From Sycon ciliatum (Eukaryota; Porifera; Calcarea; Leucosolenida; Sycettidae): a stretch of DNA of 64,000 nucleotides. This document shows, piece after piece, positions 45,235 to 54,399 of the stretch. The stretch is from NCBI RefSeq assembly GCF_964019385.1, contig NC_088655.1, positions 9,546,130-9,610,129 of the forward strand, given 5' to 3'. Position 1 is the stretch's first letter; each line of letters opens with the position of its first letter. The position numbers were made by a program, and so were the translations under genes. The notes under the pieces are model-generated. The model was not told where the DNA came from. It searched no databases and was given only the letters and a program-made list of their open reading frames with translations.

Positions 45235-46067
45235 ATTGTCGTCGGGGGGTTTTAATCCCTTGCACGATAGCCCTTCCGATTACTCTCTTATTCATTCATC
45301 ACACGTACGCCACACTCAGAGGACAGATTATCATTGTTGTTCCAAGGAGAGTCTCAGGAAGAAGGCACCCAAAACAACCAGGATGCGCACGATAAGCATG
45401 CAAGCATGCGCACAACAACAAGAACATGTACGATAAGCATGAAACCGGCGCAGTCCGCGCGCGGTCCGCACCAACGTGCCAAAAGGGGCACCCACGTGCC
45501 AAAAGGGCAGGGACAACAGTGCCGCTGAGATAAGTGCTACTACTGGTGGACGGGGACGTGGCAGAGGACGTGCCAGAGGGAGAGGACGCGGTCGCAGTAG
45601 AGGTCGTGGTGCACAGGTACAGCCAGCAGTGCAACCTGCACTAGTCGATATTTGCAACACTTGGGGCAATGCTGACACTGCTGTGGCTGGTAACACTCCT
45701 GCATTCCACCCAGAGAACGAACCAGGTATCCACCTACCTGAGGGAGCCACCGGCTCGAGTGCAAGAATCTGATTTCTTTCTATTGCTCCTTGGCATATTG
45801 CAACAGTTTTCCCGATCGGCAATAAACCCAGATTTCAAGTGCTAAATATAAAGTGACATCTTTGTTCGTTTTCTGGACTTCAAAGTTGTTGAATCACATT
45901 CCTGGGGGTTTTTGCTTTCAGAATCACCCTATGTTGTACATAATAAAAGTGAAAAATAAAAAAAAGTTACGGCATGAACAATGACATTCGGTTTTTGCTG
46001 TACAAATAACTAAAACGATAAAGGGTTAAGTAATTCTTTGTGCCATCTTCAATAGGTCCGTCAAATA

Positions 46068-46580
46068 CAGTAGTAGTAGGTTTTTAATTTTGACCCGACG
46101 AGACCATACGACGCTTGCAGATCACAGCACGAACAGTTCACCAGCCACACTCCACGAAAGCAAGTAGTAGTACTCCTGACAAGTCTTGTTTCGTTAAACT
46201 AGCGCAACCTATTCCTGTGTACCTCTCCTTCTCATTGTGAATGATTTAGCACTTGTGATAGTTGTGTCTGGTAGGGTTCAGAACACCTCCATTCTGCACT
46301 ATTCCTTTTGTGTTGATATGTCACATATGTGAGTTAGTTGAGTGTTTACACCTCAGTGCGCCAATATCTTTTCTATAAAATAGCATTATTCAGCTAAACC
46401 CCTTCATTCAACAACTGCTTCTCCTCTGATGAGTTCCCCGTTATTATCTCTATGGAACGAAACAAGACTTGTCAGGAGTACTACTACTTGCTTTCGTGGA
46501 GTGTGGCTGGTGAACTGTTCGTGCTGTGATCTGCAAGCGTCGTATGGTCTCGTCGGGTCAAAATTAAAACCCTACTACTG
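46068..46580 (+). mobile_element. Inverted-repeat element with hammerhead (PLE or retrozyme type)
   Basis: Left arm 46068-46195 is the inverted complement of right arm 46456-46580 (CAGTAGTAGTAGG to TTTCGTT, against AACGAAAC to CTACTACTG). The unique middle is about 260 bases. The right half contains a full hammerhead; the left arm carries only its GAAAC...GTC half, inverted. Hammerheads in terminal repeats and inverted arrangement are known for Penelope-like elements; no Penelope protein is present here. GGGTTAAG occurs on both sides. Confidence 0.65.
46421..46478 (+). ncRNA. Type I hammerhead ribozyme, unrelated sequence family
   Basis: Stem I CTCCT (46421-46425) with AGGAG (46474-46478). 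Core CTGATGA (46426-46432). Stem II GTTCC/GGAAC with a 16-base loop (46433-46458). Core GAAA (46459-46462). Stem III ACAA/TTGT with loop GAC. Cleavage after C46473 in GTC. All core bases conserved. The stems share no sequence identity with the ribozyme at 44052, so it is a separate lineage. Confidence 0.9.
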
Positions 46581-46780
46581 AAGGGGTTAAGTCCTCCTTA
46601 AGAGGATTGTAATATAAGTGTATGGCTCTTTCTAGGTCGTACACGTTCGTGTCCCAAGTTGCCATGAGCAGCCATGTAGTTCAAAACTCCGTATGGCGGA
46701 ATGCGGATCAGCAACGCACACGCATGCACACACCACCACAACACATGCACGCACGCAACCTCATACACATGTCCACGTAT

Positions 46781-46804
46781 GCATGCATGCACACATACTC
46801 ACAT

Positions 46805-46855
<51 letters not shown>

Positions 46856-46949
46856 CACACACACACACGCACACGCACACATGCACGCACACATGCACGC
46901 ACACATGCACGCACTCATGCACGCGTGCACACACACACACACACACACA

Positions 46950-47012
<63 letters not shown>
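46781..47012 (+). repeat. (CA)n microsatellite with GCACAC variants
   Basis: Long alternating CA with ATGCACGC interruptions, ending CCCTGTCCCCC. All frames over it (HTHTHT, VCVCVC) are artefacts. Confidence 0.97.
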
Positions 47013-47013
<1 letters not shown>

Positions 47014-47020
47014 GTCCCCC

Positions 47021-47075
47021 TTCCTCTAAAGAGACGTAATGAGGGTTGAAACAGCTAGCTGTCCAGAGATTAAGT
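47021..47075 (+). ncRNA. Possible decayed hammerhead
   Basis: TTCCTCT ... GTAATGAGG-GTTGAAACAGCTAG CTGTCCAGAGATT resembles the retrozyme ribozyme in order: GAAA, stem III ACAGC/GCTGT and GTCC.AGATT are preserved. The CTGANGA core has become GTAATGA and stem II is lost. At best a dead copy. Confidence 0.3.
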
Positions 47076-47170
47076 GATCTGGAAATCCACACATGTGTTT
47101 AGCTGCTTTGTGTAGTGGCGCGTACCAACTGTGGCATGCGTCCTTTTTGCTTCTCATTTTCCCTGTTCAG

Positions 47171-47242
47171 TGATCTGAGTGGCAACAACCTTACAACTCT
47201 CCCGGAACACCTGTTCAGAAACCACTCTTTCCTGGAGGAACT
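47171..47242 (+). CDS. LRR exon 8
   Basis: Acceptor CCCTGTTCAG, 72 nt, donor GTAAGG. Translation DLSGNNLTTLPEHLFRNHSF then LEEL: a textbook LRR (LSGNNLTTLPEHLF). 72 nt equals exactly one 24-residue repeat. N-H-S is a possible glycosylation site. Phase 2 at both ends. Confidence 0.95.
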
Positions 47243-47334
47243 GTAAGGCGTAGTTGCTTCTCTTTTTCTCTCTCTCTATCTTTCTCTCTCTCTTTTTCTC
47301 TCTCTTTTTCTCTCTCTTTTTCTCTCTCTTTTCT

Positions 47335-47416
47335 CTCCTCCTCCTCCTCCTCCTCCTCCTCCTCCTCCTCCTCCTCCTCCTCCTCCTCCTCCTCCTCCTC
47401 CTCCTCCTCCTCCTCC
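47335..47416 (+). repeat. (TCC)n microsatellite
   Basis: About 27 perfect CCT units preceded by TTTTTCTCTCTC repeats, about 90 bases after exon 8. No gene. Confidence 0.97.
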
Positions 47417-47651
47417 CTGGCTGCACCCTTGTCTCAAATGCACGTAACAAGAACTTTTAAGATTGAAGAGGTTGAACACATGTGGGTATCGAATGTGTGT
47501 GGCCTTCCATGTGAATAAAGGTCTGACCACCAAATTCTTTTTCATTTGTTTGAGACCTCCAAAAGACATAATATAAATTGAAGGGAGTTCCCTTATAATA
47601 GGAGGCTGTGCGGTGGAAATAGCAAACAGTGGATGGCTGATGAATAGCCTA

Positions 47652-47828
47652 CAGTAAAACCTGGTGTAAGCGACCTCTGGGTTTAGCGACCACCTGCTCT
47701 TACCGACCGTTCCTCCATGCACGGACAGTTCTACACAGACACTGTGGGACCTGATTCTAAAGACCACCTGGCTTTAACGACCTCTTTTGCTTGCACCGTG
47801 GGGTGGTCGCTTAAGCCAGGTTTTACTT
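47652..47828. mobile_element. pogo-type MITE
   Basis: TA on both sides. Left CAGTAAAACCTGGTGTAAGC; right (inverted) AAGTAAAACCTGGCTTAAGC. 177 bp. Its left end is the seed of the minisatellite at 32776. Confidence 0.8.
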
Positions 47829-48110
47829 TAGTTCAAGTGAACTATGCTGACACTTAGTCTTTGCCAGTCCGAGTTACATGCTGCAATATATGGCATGGAA
47901 GTCCGAGAGTGATTGCTCTGGTAGACCACTACCCGGTGTACTGAACAGTTGTTCCGTGAGTGAAAAGCAACTATGTAATTCCTATGGGTTTCTCACACTC
48001 TGCGTATGAAATGCTCCGTGCCAAGCGGGCTGTGCTCTGGTTTACTTTTTTATTTTATAAGAAGCCACTGCTGCTATTTCTCTCATTCCTTGATTCTGGG
48101 AAATAGACTA

Positions 48111-48298
48111 CAGTCAACTTCGCTAATAACGACTGCAGATATAACGACAATTCGCGAGTAACGAAAGAATTTTCATGCCCAGGGCAAAGTCCCATCCAAC
48201 TGTAACACAGATAATGAGACTTCGGGTATAAGGACACTTCGCGAATAGGGACACTTTTCTGATTCCCCGCCGAGTGTCGTTATAAGCGAACTTGAATG
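48111..48298. mobile_element. pogo-type MITE
   Basis: TA on both sides. Left CAGTCAACTTCGCTAATAAC; right (inverted) CATTCAAGTTCGCTTATAAC. 188 bp, noncoding. Ends 46 bases before LRR exon 9. Confidence 0.85.
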
Positions 48299-48344
48299 TA
48301 CTTGAATAAATCCATTCTTCTTGGTTTGTGTGTACTTTCTATAG

Positions 48345-48416
48345 CTATCTACAGAACAACAAATTCCAAAGTCTGCCGGCAAGAATCTTCAATGCACAAT
48401 ACTACCTTAAAGTTCT
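48345..48416 (+). CDS. LRR exon 9
   Basis: Acceptor TTTCTATAG, 72 nt, donor GTAAGC. Translation YLQNNKFQSLPARIFNAQYY then LKVL: a textbook LRR (LQNNKFQSLPARIF). Phase 2 at both ends. A pogo-type MITE lies just upstream in the intron. Confidence 0.95.
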
Positions 48417-48761
48417 GTAAGCCAAGACATGTGTATAGATGTTAACGTCAGGCTTTGCACCCCCATCCCTCTCTCCGTCTCTGTCTCTGTTCTGTCTGTC
48501 TGTCTGTCTGTCTCTTTCTCTCTCCCTCTCTCTCCCCATCCCTCCCTCTCTCCCTCCCTCCCTCCCTCCATCCTTGTAATGACATGGAGGAAGTACAAAA
48601 TGTCAGCTGCTGTGAGTGGATGTGTTGAAGTAGATACCCCTCACTTACATTTTGGGGAAAATGACAAAAAGTTAACGGAGGAAGTACATATAGGCACACA
48701 AACACCAACATACTCACCCACACATATGTATACACACACATGCATACACACACGTGCACAC

Positions 48762-48764
<3 letters not shown>

Positions 48765-48822
<58 letters not shown>
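48765..48822 (+). repeat. (CA)n microsatellite
   Basis: Perfect (CA)n core within a longer CACATA-rich block (48690-48930). Confidence 0.97.
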
Positions 48823-48823
<1 letters not shown>

Positions 48824-48949
48824 CTATACACACTATCCACACATATCTATACACATACACACGTGTACACACACAAACAAACAATCCAACACAAGCACAC
48901 ACACACAAACACACATACACACACACACACAATCAGACTCAGACTCAGA

Positions 48950-49165
48950 CATGCCCATCGCAGAAGCGATGATAGCGAATAGCTATGTTAGACATAGCAA
49001 CTTGTGCTGGGATTTCACCATTCAACAGCTTGCAACACCTGAATTTGTAGCCAAGAAACCGTTTCTGAGTAGTGGTGTATAGCTGAGTGAAACAACAGCT
49101 TGCAAGGCTGATGAATTGACCACCAATAATGTTTGGCCTGGTATCCACCACACAGCTGATTGAAG
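48950..49165. repeat. Dispersed repeat next to a (CA)n array, copy 1
   Basis: CCCATCGCAGAAGCGATGAT ... AGCTATGTTAGACATAGC ... CAACAGCTTGCAA ... matches 49505-49625. Both copies adjoin CA arrays. It contains short hairpins (CATCGCAGAAGCGATG; GCTATGTTAGACATAGC). Confidence 0.7.
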
Positions 49166-49504
49166 TGGCTTTTTCCTGGCCAGTGAATCCCTACTTTTCA
49201 TTTTTCATTTTTTCCATTCTTTTTATACACACACACGCCACACCACATACTATAGGAGAATGAGAAAGAGAAGAAAGACGTGTGCGACCATAATCGTTCG
49301 GAATTGCACTCCCCGCTGCAGTCCGCTTATGCTCTTCACTGCACATATTCCGTAATTCAGTACTTTCATTTCTAGGGTACCCTGTAAGAAGGCCTTAGGC
49401 CTGTGGGGATTGCCCTATCAAAAATTTGATAATAATAATAATAATAATTGAACTCGCAACCTCTCAATTGGAAATCGACTGCACAACACCTTCGACCTTA
49501 GACC

Positions 49505-49673
49505 TGCCCATCGTGGAAGCAATGATAGCGAACAGCTATGTTAGACATAGCAACTTGTGCCGGGATTACACCATTCAACAGCTTGCAAGGCTGATGAATT
49601 GACCGCCACTTCAATCAGCTGCACAACACACACACGCGCACACTCACACGCATGCACGCACACGCATGCACGC

Positions 49674-49713
<40 letters not shown>

Positions 49714-49775
49714 ACACACACACACACACACGCACACACACGCACACACGCGCACACACACACACACACCACCAC
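49505..49775. repeat. Dispersed repeat copy 2 with (CA)n array
   Basis: CCCATCGTGGAAGCAATGAT ... CAATCAGCTG followed from 49626 by CACAC/CGCAC repeats to about 49770. This second copy lacks a middle segment present in copy 1 (ACACCTGAATTTG to the second CAACAGCTTGCAAGG). Confidence 0.7.
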
Positions 49776-49958
49776 CATGTACCACACACAAGCACATACC
49801 CAAACCTAAACACACGCTTATGCACGCACGCACACATGCATTCGCATTCATAATTATTTGGATTTGTGGAAGCATTTCTGTAGTAATGATTGGAGGCTTC
49901 ACTGCGCCGCTGTGTGCTAAATTTGACGGATTGATGATGATGTGTGTTTGTTTCATAG

Positions 49959-50030
49959 GGATCTTCGCGATAACGGCATACTGTCATTGGCGAGTAACAT
50001 CTTTGGCAACCTCTCCATTATTTCACACAT
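49959..50030 (+). CDS. LRR exon 10
   Basis: Acceptor TGTTTCATAG, 72 nt, donor GTAAGG. Translation [20 protein letters not shown] then ISHM: a clear LRR ([18 protein letters not shown]) with a possible N-glycosylation site N-L-S. Phase 2 at both ends. Confidence 0.93.
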
Positions 50031-50059
50031 GTAAGGTGTCGACTACATGTATCATTATA

Positions 50060-50260
50060 CTGTCGTGGACATGGAAATCCAGTCGAATGACCGGGGCCGG
50101 CGCCCTCAGCCCGTACAGAGCAGTGCGCAGTCAGTCGTCGTTGATCCGATGCGACCAGCGCGTTGCAGCGAACGTATGTGTGTGTACTGCTCACCCACGG
50201 CTGCATGGCCAGCGCCCTGGGGCCTCTAGGCGTGCGACCGGATTTCCATGTCCACGACAG
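50060..50260. mobile_element. TA-flanked MITE, 201 bp
   Basis: TA on each side. Ends CTGTCGTGGACATGGAAATC in both orientations (about 22 bp identical). Noncoding, only 28 bases after LRR exon 10. Confidence 0.85.
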
Positions 50261-51242
50261 TACATGCATGCACTGTACACTGTACACTGTTGTCAACTGC
50301 TTTGCCCTGTGTACATTATTCTGTAGTGTCTGATTTCCCCTGTCCCCTTTTTGGTTGATCAGACTTGACTGTTTCCTGTTCTATTATGGTTAACCATTTG
50401 AGCACCGAGGACGAGTTAACTCGTCCAAAAAATGCACGCTGTATTTCCTGTGCGAGAACTGGAACTGTCTATTCTCTCTACCACCCCTCTTAGCCCAACA
50501 CAACACACCAGCGCAAACGGCAGCCTCTTGGTGGATATGTATAAATACGAGAATGCAAGTTGGCAATGGAGAGAGAAAGAAAAGAACCACAAGAAGACCA
50601 ATATCACCAGCACTTTGGCCAGGAAAAGACACGCCTAACACGGCATCCAAAATGGCGGCAGAGCAACCGATAACGCCTCGTCGTGAAGCAGCTATTGCAG
50701 CGACAGCCGTCAGCGATAGCCTCGCCGTCCATCTGTCCACTTCTCGAATGAAAAATGCTGCGGCTACAGCGTGCTGTCTCGATGGCATCTCATCGGTGAC
50801 GACAACACCGTTCACGAAGTTAAAACGTCCCTTGACCGGGCGCTCGGTCTTCACCTCCGCTTTCTTCGTAAGGGTAGTCAAACGCTTTGGCGTAGTCAAA
50901 CGCGTTGTCCGCGTCTTCTCCCATCCTATTCAGAGTTGACGTTGTGCATCCACTCCCCAGGGCACCTTCGCGGACATCATCCACCCTCAGCCAACGTCGC
51001 TCCAACTTCACACTTGGAAAACATGGCTACACCAAGCTTCTCGCTTCCACCACACCACAACACTCACTCAAAAATATAATTATCGGAAGAACTAGCGCAT
51101 GAAAGCGGTTGAAATTGAGTATCTAAACGCATTTGCGATCAATTTGCACAAATACGGTACATTTAATGTTGTCAGTACTTACATTGTTATCATGCTCACC
51201 CTGTATGCCATGCTGTTGTTTGCTGCGTGCCTTTTTTGCCAG

Positions 51243-51308
51243 ATATCTGAGTGGGAACCCGATTCTCATTCTTCCAGATATGTCCGGACGGGGTCTACTG
51301 GAGACTCT
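51243..51308 (+). CDS. LRR exon 11
   Basis: Acceptor TTTTTTGCCAG, 66 nt, donor GTAAGC. Translation YLSGNPILILPDMSGRGLLE then TL: a clear LRR (LSGNPILILPD) with a shortened loop. Phase 2 at both ends. Confidence 0.93.
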
Positions 51309-51649
51309 GTAAGCACTAACTATTGCGTGTGAAGCCAGTGGGGCAGTATTTGGGAACGTACGAGGGGCAGTGCTTGGAAAATGTCAGCGCTTGCCAAGAC
51401 AGGATGAATCGGCCAAAATGCTGACCCCATTTTTGAATCCAGTCACGGCTGGCCCATATGAGCGACCGGTGCGAACTGCGCTTAGCAGTACTGTCAAACC
51501 TCTTTAGGACGAACACTGACAAGGCGAACTTTCCATAAGTACAAACTAGGGCCAATCCTATGGTTGCCAACATTTGAACTGTGTTTCGAACTGTGTTTCG
51601 ATGGCACGAGCATGACCCTGAAATACTGAACAAGACCAGGAGTGGTACT

Positions 51650-52046
<397 letters not shown>

Positions 52047-52112
52047 GAAACGGCCAGTTTGTGAATGTAATGACCAGCGCCATGATGTTGAGCCGTTTCT
52101 TTCTGTTTGCAG

Positions 52113-52178
52113 AGATATTGCTTACACCGGAGTTTCCAATGTGTCTGAGTACGTCAATGGAGGTGATCTGAAGACACT
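52113..52178 (+). CDS. LRR exon 12
   Basis: Acceptor TCTGTTTGCAG, 66 nt, donor GTAAGT. Translation DIAYTGVSNVSEYVNGGDLK then TL: LRR-like (IAYTGVSNVSEYVNGGDLKTL) with the N replaced by T, as seen in some receptor LRRs. Phase 2 at both ends. Confidence 0.85.
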
Positions 52179-52677
52179 GTAAGTCCATATAAGGGTATTG
52201 GACATGTCCAGTGCAGTCATGTCTGCACTAATTAATTACCTCACTCCTGATGCACAGTGCTACGCACTGAAATCCGCTCGCATGGGTCAAGTTTGCGCCG
52301 TGCACCATTCCTCAGGCCAGGTTTTGCAGGTCCAGGGATGCGCAACTAACTTGCGTCGCTTGCGGAAGAAGTATTGTCGTCTAGATAATTGACGAACTGC
52401 TGCCCCTTCGCGGCTACGCCACAAAACAAAAAGGCCAAACAGTTTCGTTGGAGAAAGAAAATTTCGTTCTTACTCTCAGAAGACGCCTGGACAACTGACA
52501 AAGAGACTGATAAATGACAACGAGACCGAGCGAGACAAGGTAATATAGCCAAGAAAGTGGAGCAACAAAAAAAACCCGAACGGCAAGGGAGACCAAGACA
52601 GCAGATGCCAGATACAATGCTGTCCCAAGGGGGGACCAGGACAGGAAGTACGTACGCGGCGGACAGAAGACGGTACA

Positions 52678-52815
52678 GCAGCATGTACAACAGTGCAGCA
52701 GCATGTACAACAGTGCAGCAGCATGTACAACAGTGCAGCAGCATGTACAACAGTGCAGCAGCATGTACAACAGTGCAGCAGCATGTACAACGAAAGGACA
52801 CGAACCCAGCAGCAT
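52678..52815. repeat. 20-bp minisatellite
   Basis: Six perfect units CAGCAGCATGTACAACAGTG and one diverged unit about 20 bases further. The unit is not a multiple of three, so each frame cycles through the three translations. No gene. Confidence 0.95.
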
Positions 52816-53345
52816 GTACAACAAAAGAGACAGAAACGCAGCGCATGACCCACAGTACGATCAAGTGCATATCTATTTTCTGCGCTGGTAAAGCAGATAC
52901 GGTGTCTGTTCATCGTCTGTCCGGTGTTCTGCTTTGACTGTAGTAGCTGACGGTGTCTGTTCATCGTCTGTCCGTTGTTCTGCTTCGGCTGTAGTAGCTG
53001 TGATGTACAAGTTCGTTCCACTTTTGATCTTTGGCAACACATGATGAAGAAAAATTGGCTGATGCTTGTGGAAAAATGTGCTGCGCTTGCGTAATTGTTA
53101 TTTACTGCTATACGTTCTAACAATATAGAAATGGCTTTCGTTGGCTCTTCTGCCTGGATTTCATTGACAGATGTGTGCAGCCCATGGATTCTTCCATGAG
53201 TGACATGCGAACTGTAACTAATATTGTTATTATTATTATTAGACTCGGATGGAGAGCCAACGATTAATTTATAGTGAAGAAAAGGACCAAGGAAGTACAA
53301 GTTACGCTATAATGTCCACTAACACCACCAGTTACTTGACAATCA

Positions 53346-54070
53346 GTAGGGTTGAAACGCAGTATACTGAGTACTCGAGCGCTTGCTCGAAAATTTGAAA
53401 CGAGCAAGTACTAATTTCGCAAAATACTCGAAGTATCCTATGTACAGTGTACAGTATGCATGTACCGCCAAGCATTTCTGTTACTCCAACCGGTACTGAT
53501 AGCCCATGCAAGCGCGAAATTAGTGCATGTCCCTACTTACCAGCATATGCATAGTGGGTTGGTCTAAGACCATGATTGAGAAACGAGAGGTACTAGGTTC
53601 AAGTCCTGCTTGGAAGCGGAAGGATTTTTTCCAACCGTGCTGCGACTGTGGCAAATGGGATTTAGGCCTTTGGCCTCTGGCTGGTGGATCTGATCTATCC
53701 TCCCCACCGTTTAGGAGCCGCATCTGACGCCTGATCATGGGGTGGTGGCGTCCCACAGAAACGGAAAGGTGGTTCTTGACCAGGGAGTTGACTCCTTGTT
53801 CTTGACCTGCCCGGTACGCGGACCCGTAACATTTGTTACTTACCAGCAATAGACAGTAGTTCAGACTATTTCCTGCACTAGGCTGCATGCAAGGCTACAT
53901 GTGTTTCAGGTGTACTGCGTTCGGTGTTACGAGAGTTTGGGCAGTACATTGTTTTATGTTGTCAGTAAAATACTCGTACTCGCTCGAATACTCGTTTGTT
54001 TTTCAAAGAGTACTCGAGTCCTCAATTTTGGCGCTCGTTTCACCGACTGTCTCATACGATAACATTGCAC
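53346..54070. mobile_element. Diverged hAT-like MITE containing a SINE
   Basis: AGTAGGGTTGAAACG at the left and CGCTCGTTTCACCGACTG at the right, with many CGAGTACTCGA/GAGCGCTTGCTCG motifs, related to the intact hAT MITE at 54556. Interrupted by SINE S2. Boundaries are approximate. Confidence 0.45.
53552..53830 (+). mobile_element. tRNA-type SINE (S2)
   Basis: GGTTGGTCTAAGACCATG ... AGGTTCAAGTCC ... GGAAGCGGAAGGATTTTTTCC matches S1 at 33357. The core (TCCCCACCGTTTAGGAGCCG ... GGGTGGTGGCGTCCC) is shared, the tail differs. Confidence 0.7.
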
Positions 54071-54399
54071 AAAAGTGACCGACAGTACTGACGTTCTGCA
54101 ACAACTGCCTATCAGCTCTAGCACGTCACGGGTGCGCACTCCAACAGCCTTCCAACTTGGAAGGTTCTAAGTTATATGAAAACCTAGGCGGGTAAGGTGA
54201 GCGCAACCAAGACAAGCACAAGCTGAAAGTCTCAGCTGTGAAGGATGTTGGCGGATGTACATCCATGTCGATGACGATACTGGCAACACAACTAGACAAT
54301 TCGGTCAAACCACAATACAAGGACACATAGCAACCTACCACGCAACTTGTGCACCCATCCTCCCAGGGACAGAAGAAAGTGCCAGCACGACCATGGATA

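Larger units (their letters stand above)
41346..45518 (-). mobile_element. Family B LTR element B2, Ty3/gypsy type, partly coding
   Basis: LTRs 41346-41627 and 45237-45518 (282 bp each); target duplication GTGC (41342-41345, 45519-45522). Minus orientation. In order: 5' LTR, primer site TGGCGCCCAACGTGGGGC continuing into a full tRNA-Lys complement, a gag-position ORF (45142-44483), a retrozyme insertion (about 43600-44230), a frameshifted integrase (43600-42498), an accessory ORF (42452-42018), 3' LTR. Protease, RT and RNase H are missing. It gives the family its Ty3/gypsy assignment. Confidence 0.88.
40529..45830 (+). pseudogene. piggyBac transposase N-terminus in three pieces
   Basis: Piece 1, from ATG 40529 to 40558 (MDAEQALLLL), ends at the hAT target duplication. 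Piece 2, 41246-41345, is acidic (SDDPVAASSSEDEFVEPDD). Piece 3, from 45519, is RG-rich (GGRGRGRGRARGRGRGRSRG, 45550-45612) and then has NTPAFHPENEPGIHLPEG, which resembles the start of the piggyBac DDE region. After EPGIHLPEG the frame is broken, and pieces 2 and 3 are one base out of frame. An acidic N-terminus before the DDE domain is common in the family. The catalytic aspartates are absent. Confidence 0.6.
40264..46025 (+). mobile_element. piggyBac-type element carrying hAT and B2 insertions
   Basis: TTAA at 40260-40263 and 46026-46029. Ends CCCTTTACCGTTTGTAC and, inverted, CCCTTTATCGTTTTAG. With the two nested elements removed, about 0.9 kb remain, holding the N-terminal part of a transposase frame and a 3' end, but not the DDD catalytic core. 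Order of events: piggyBac, then hAT and B2 into its coding region. Confidence 0.8.
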
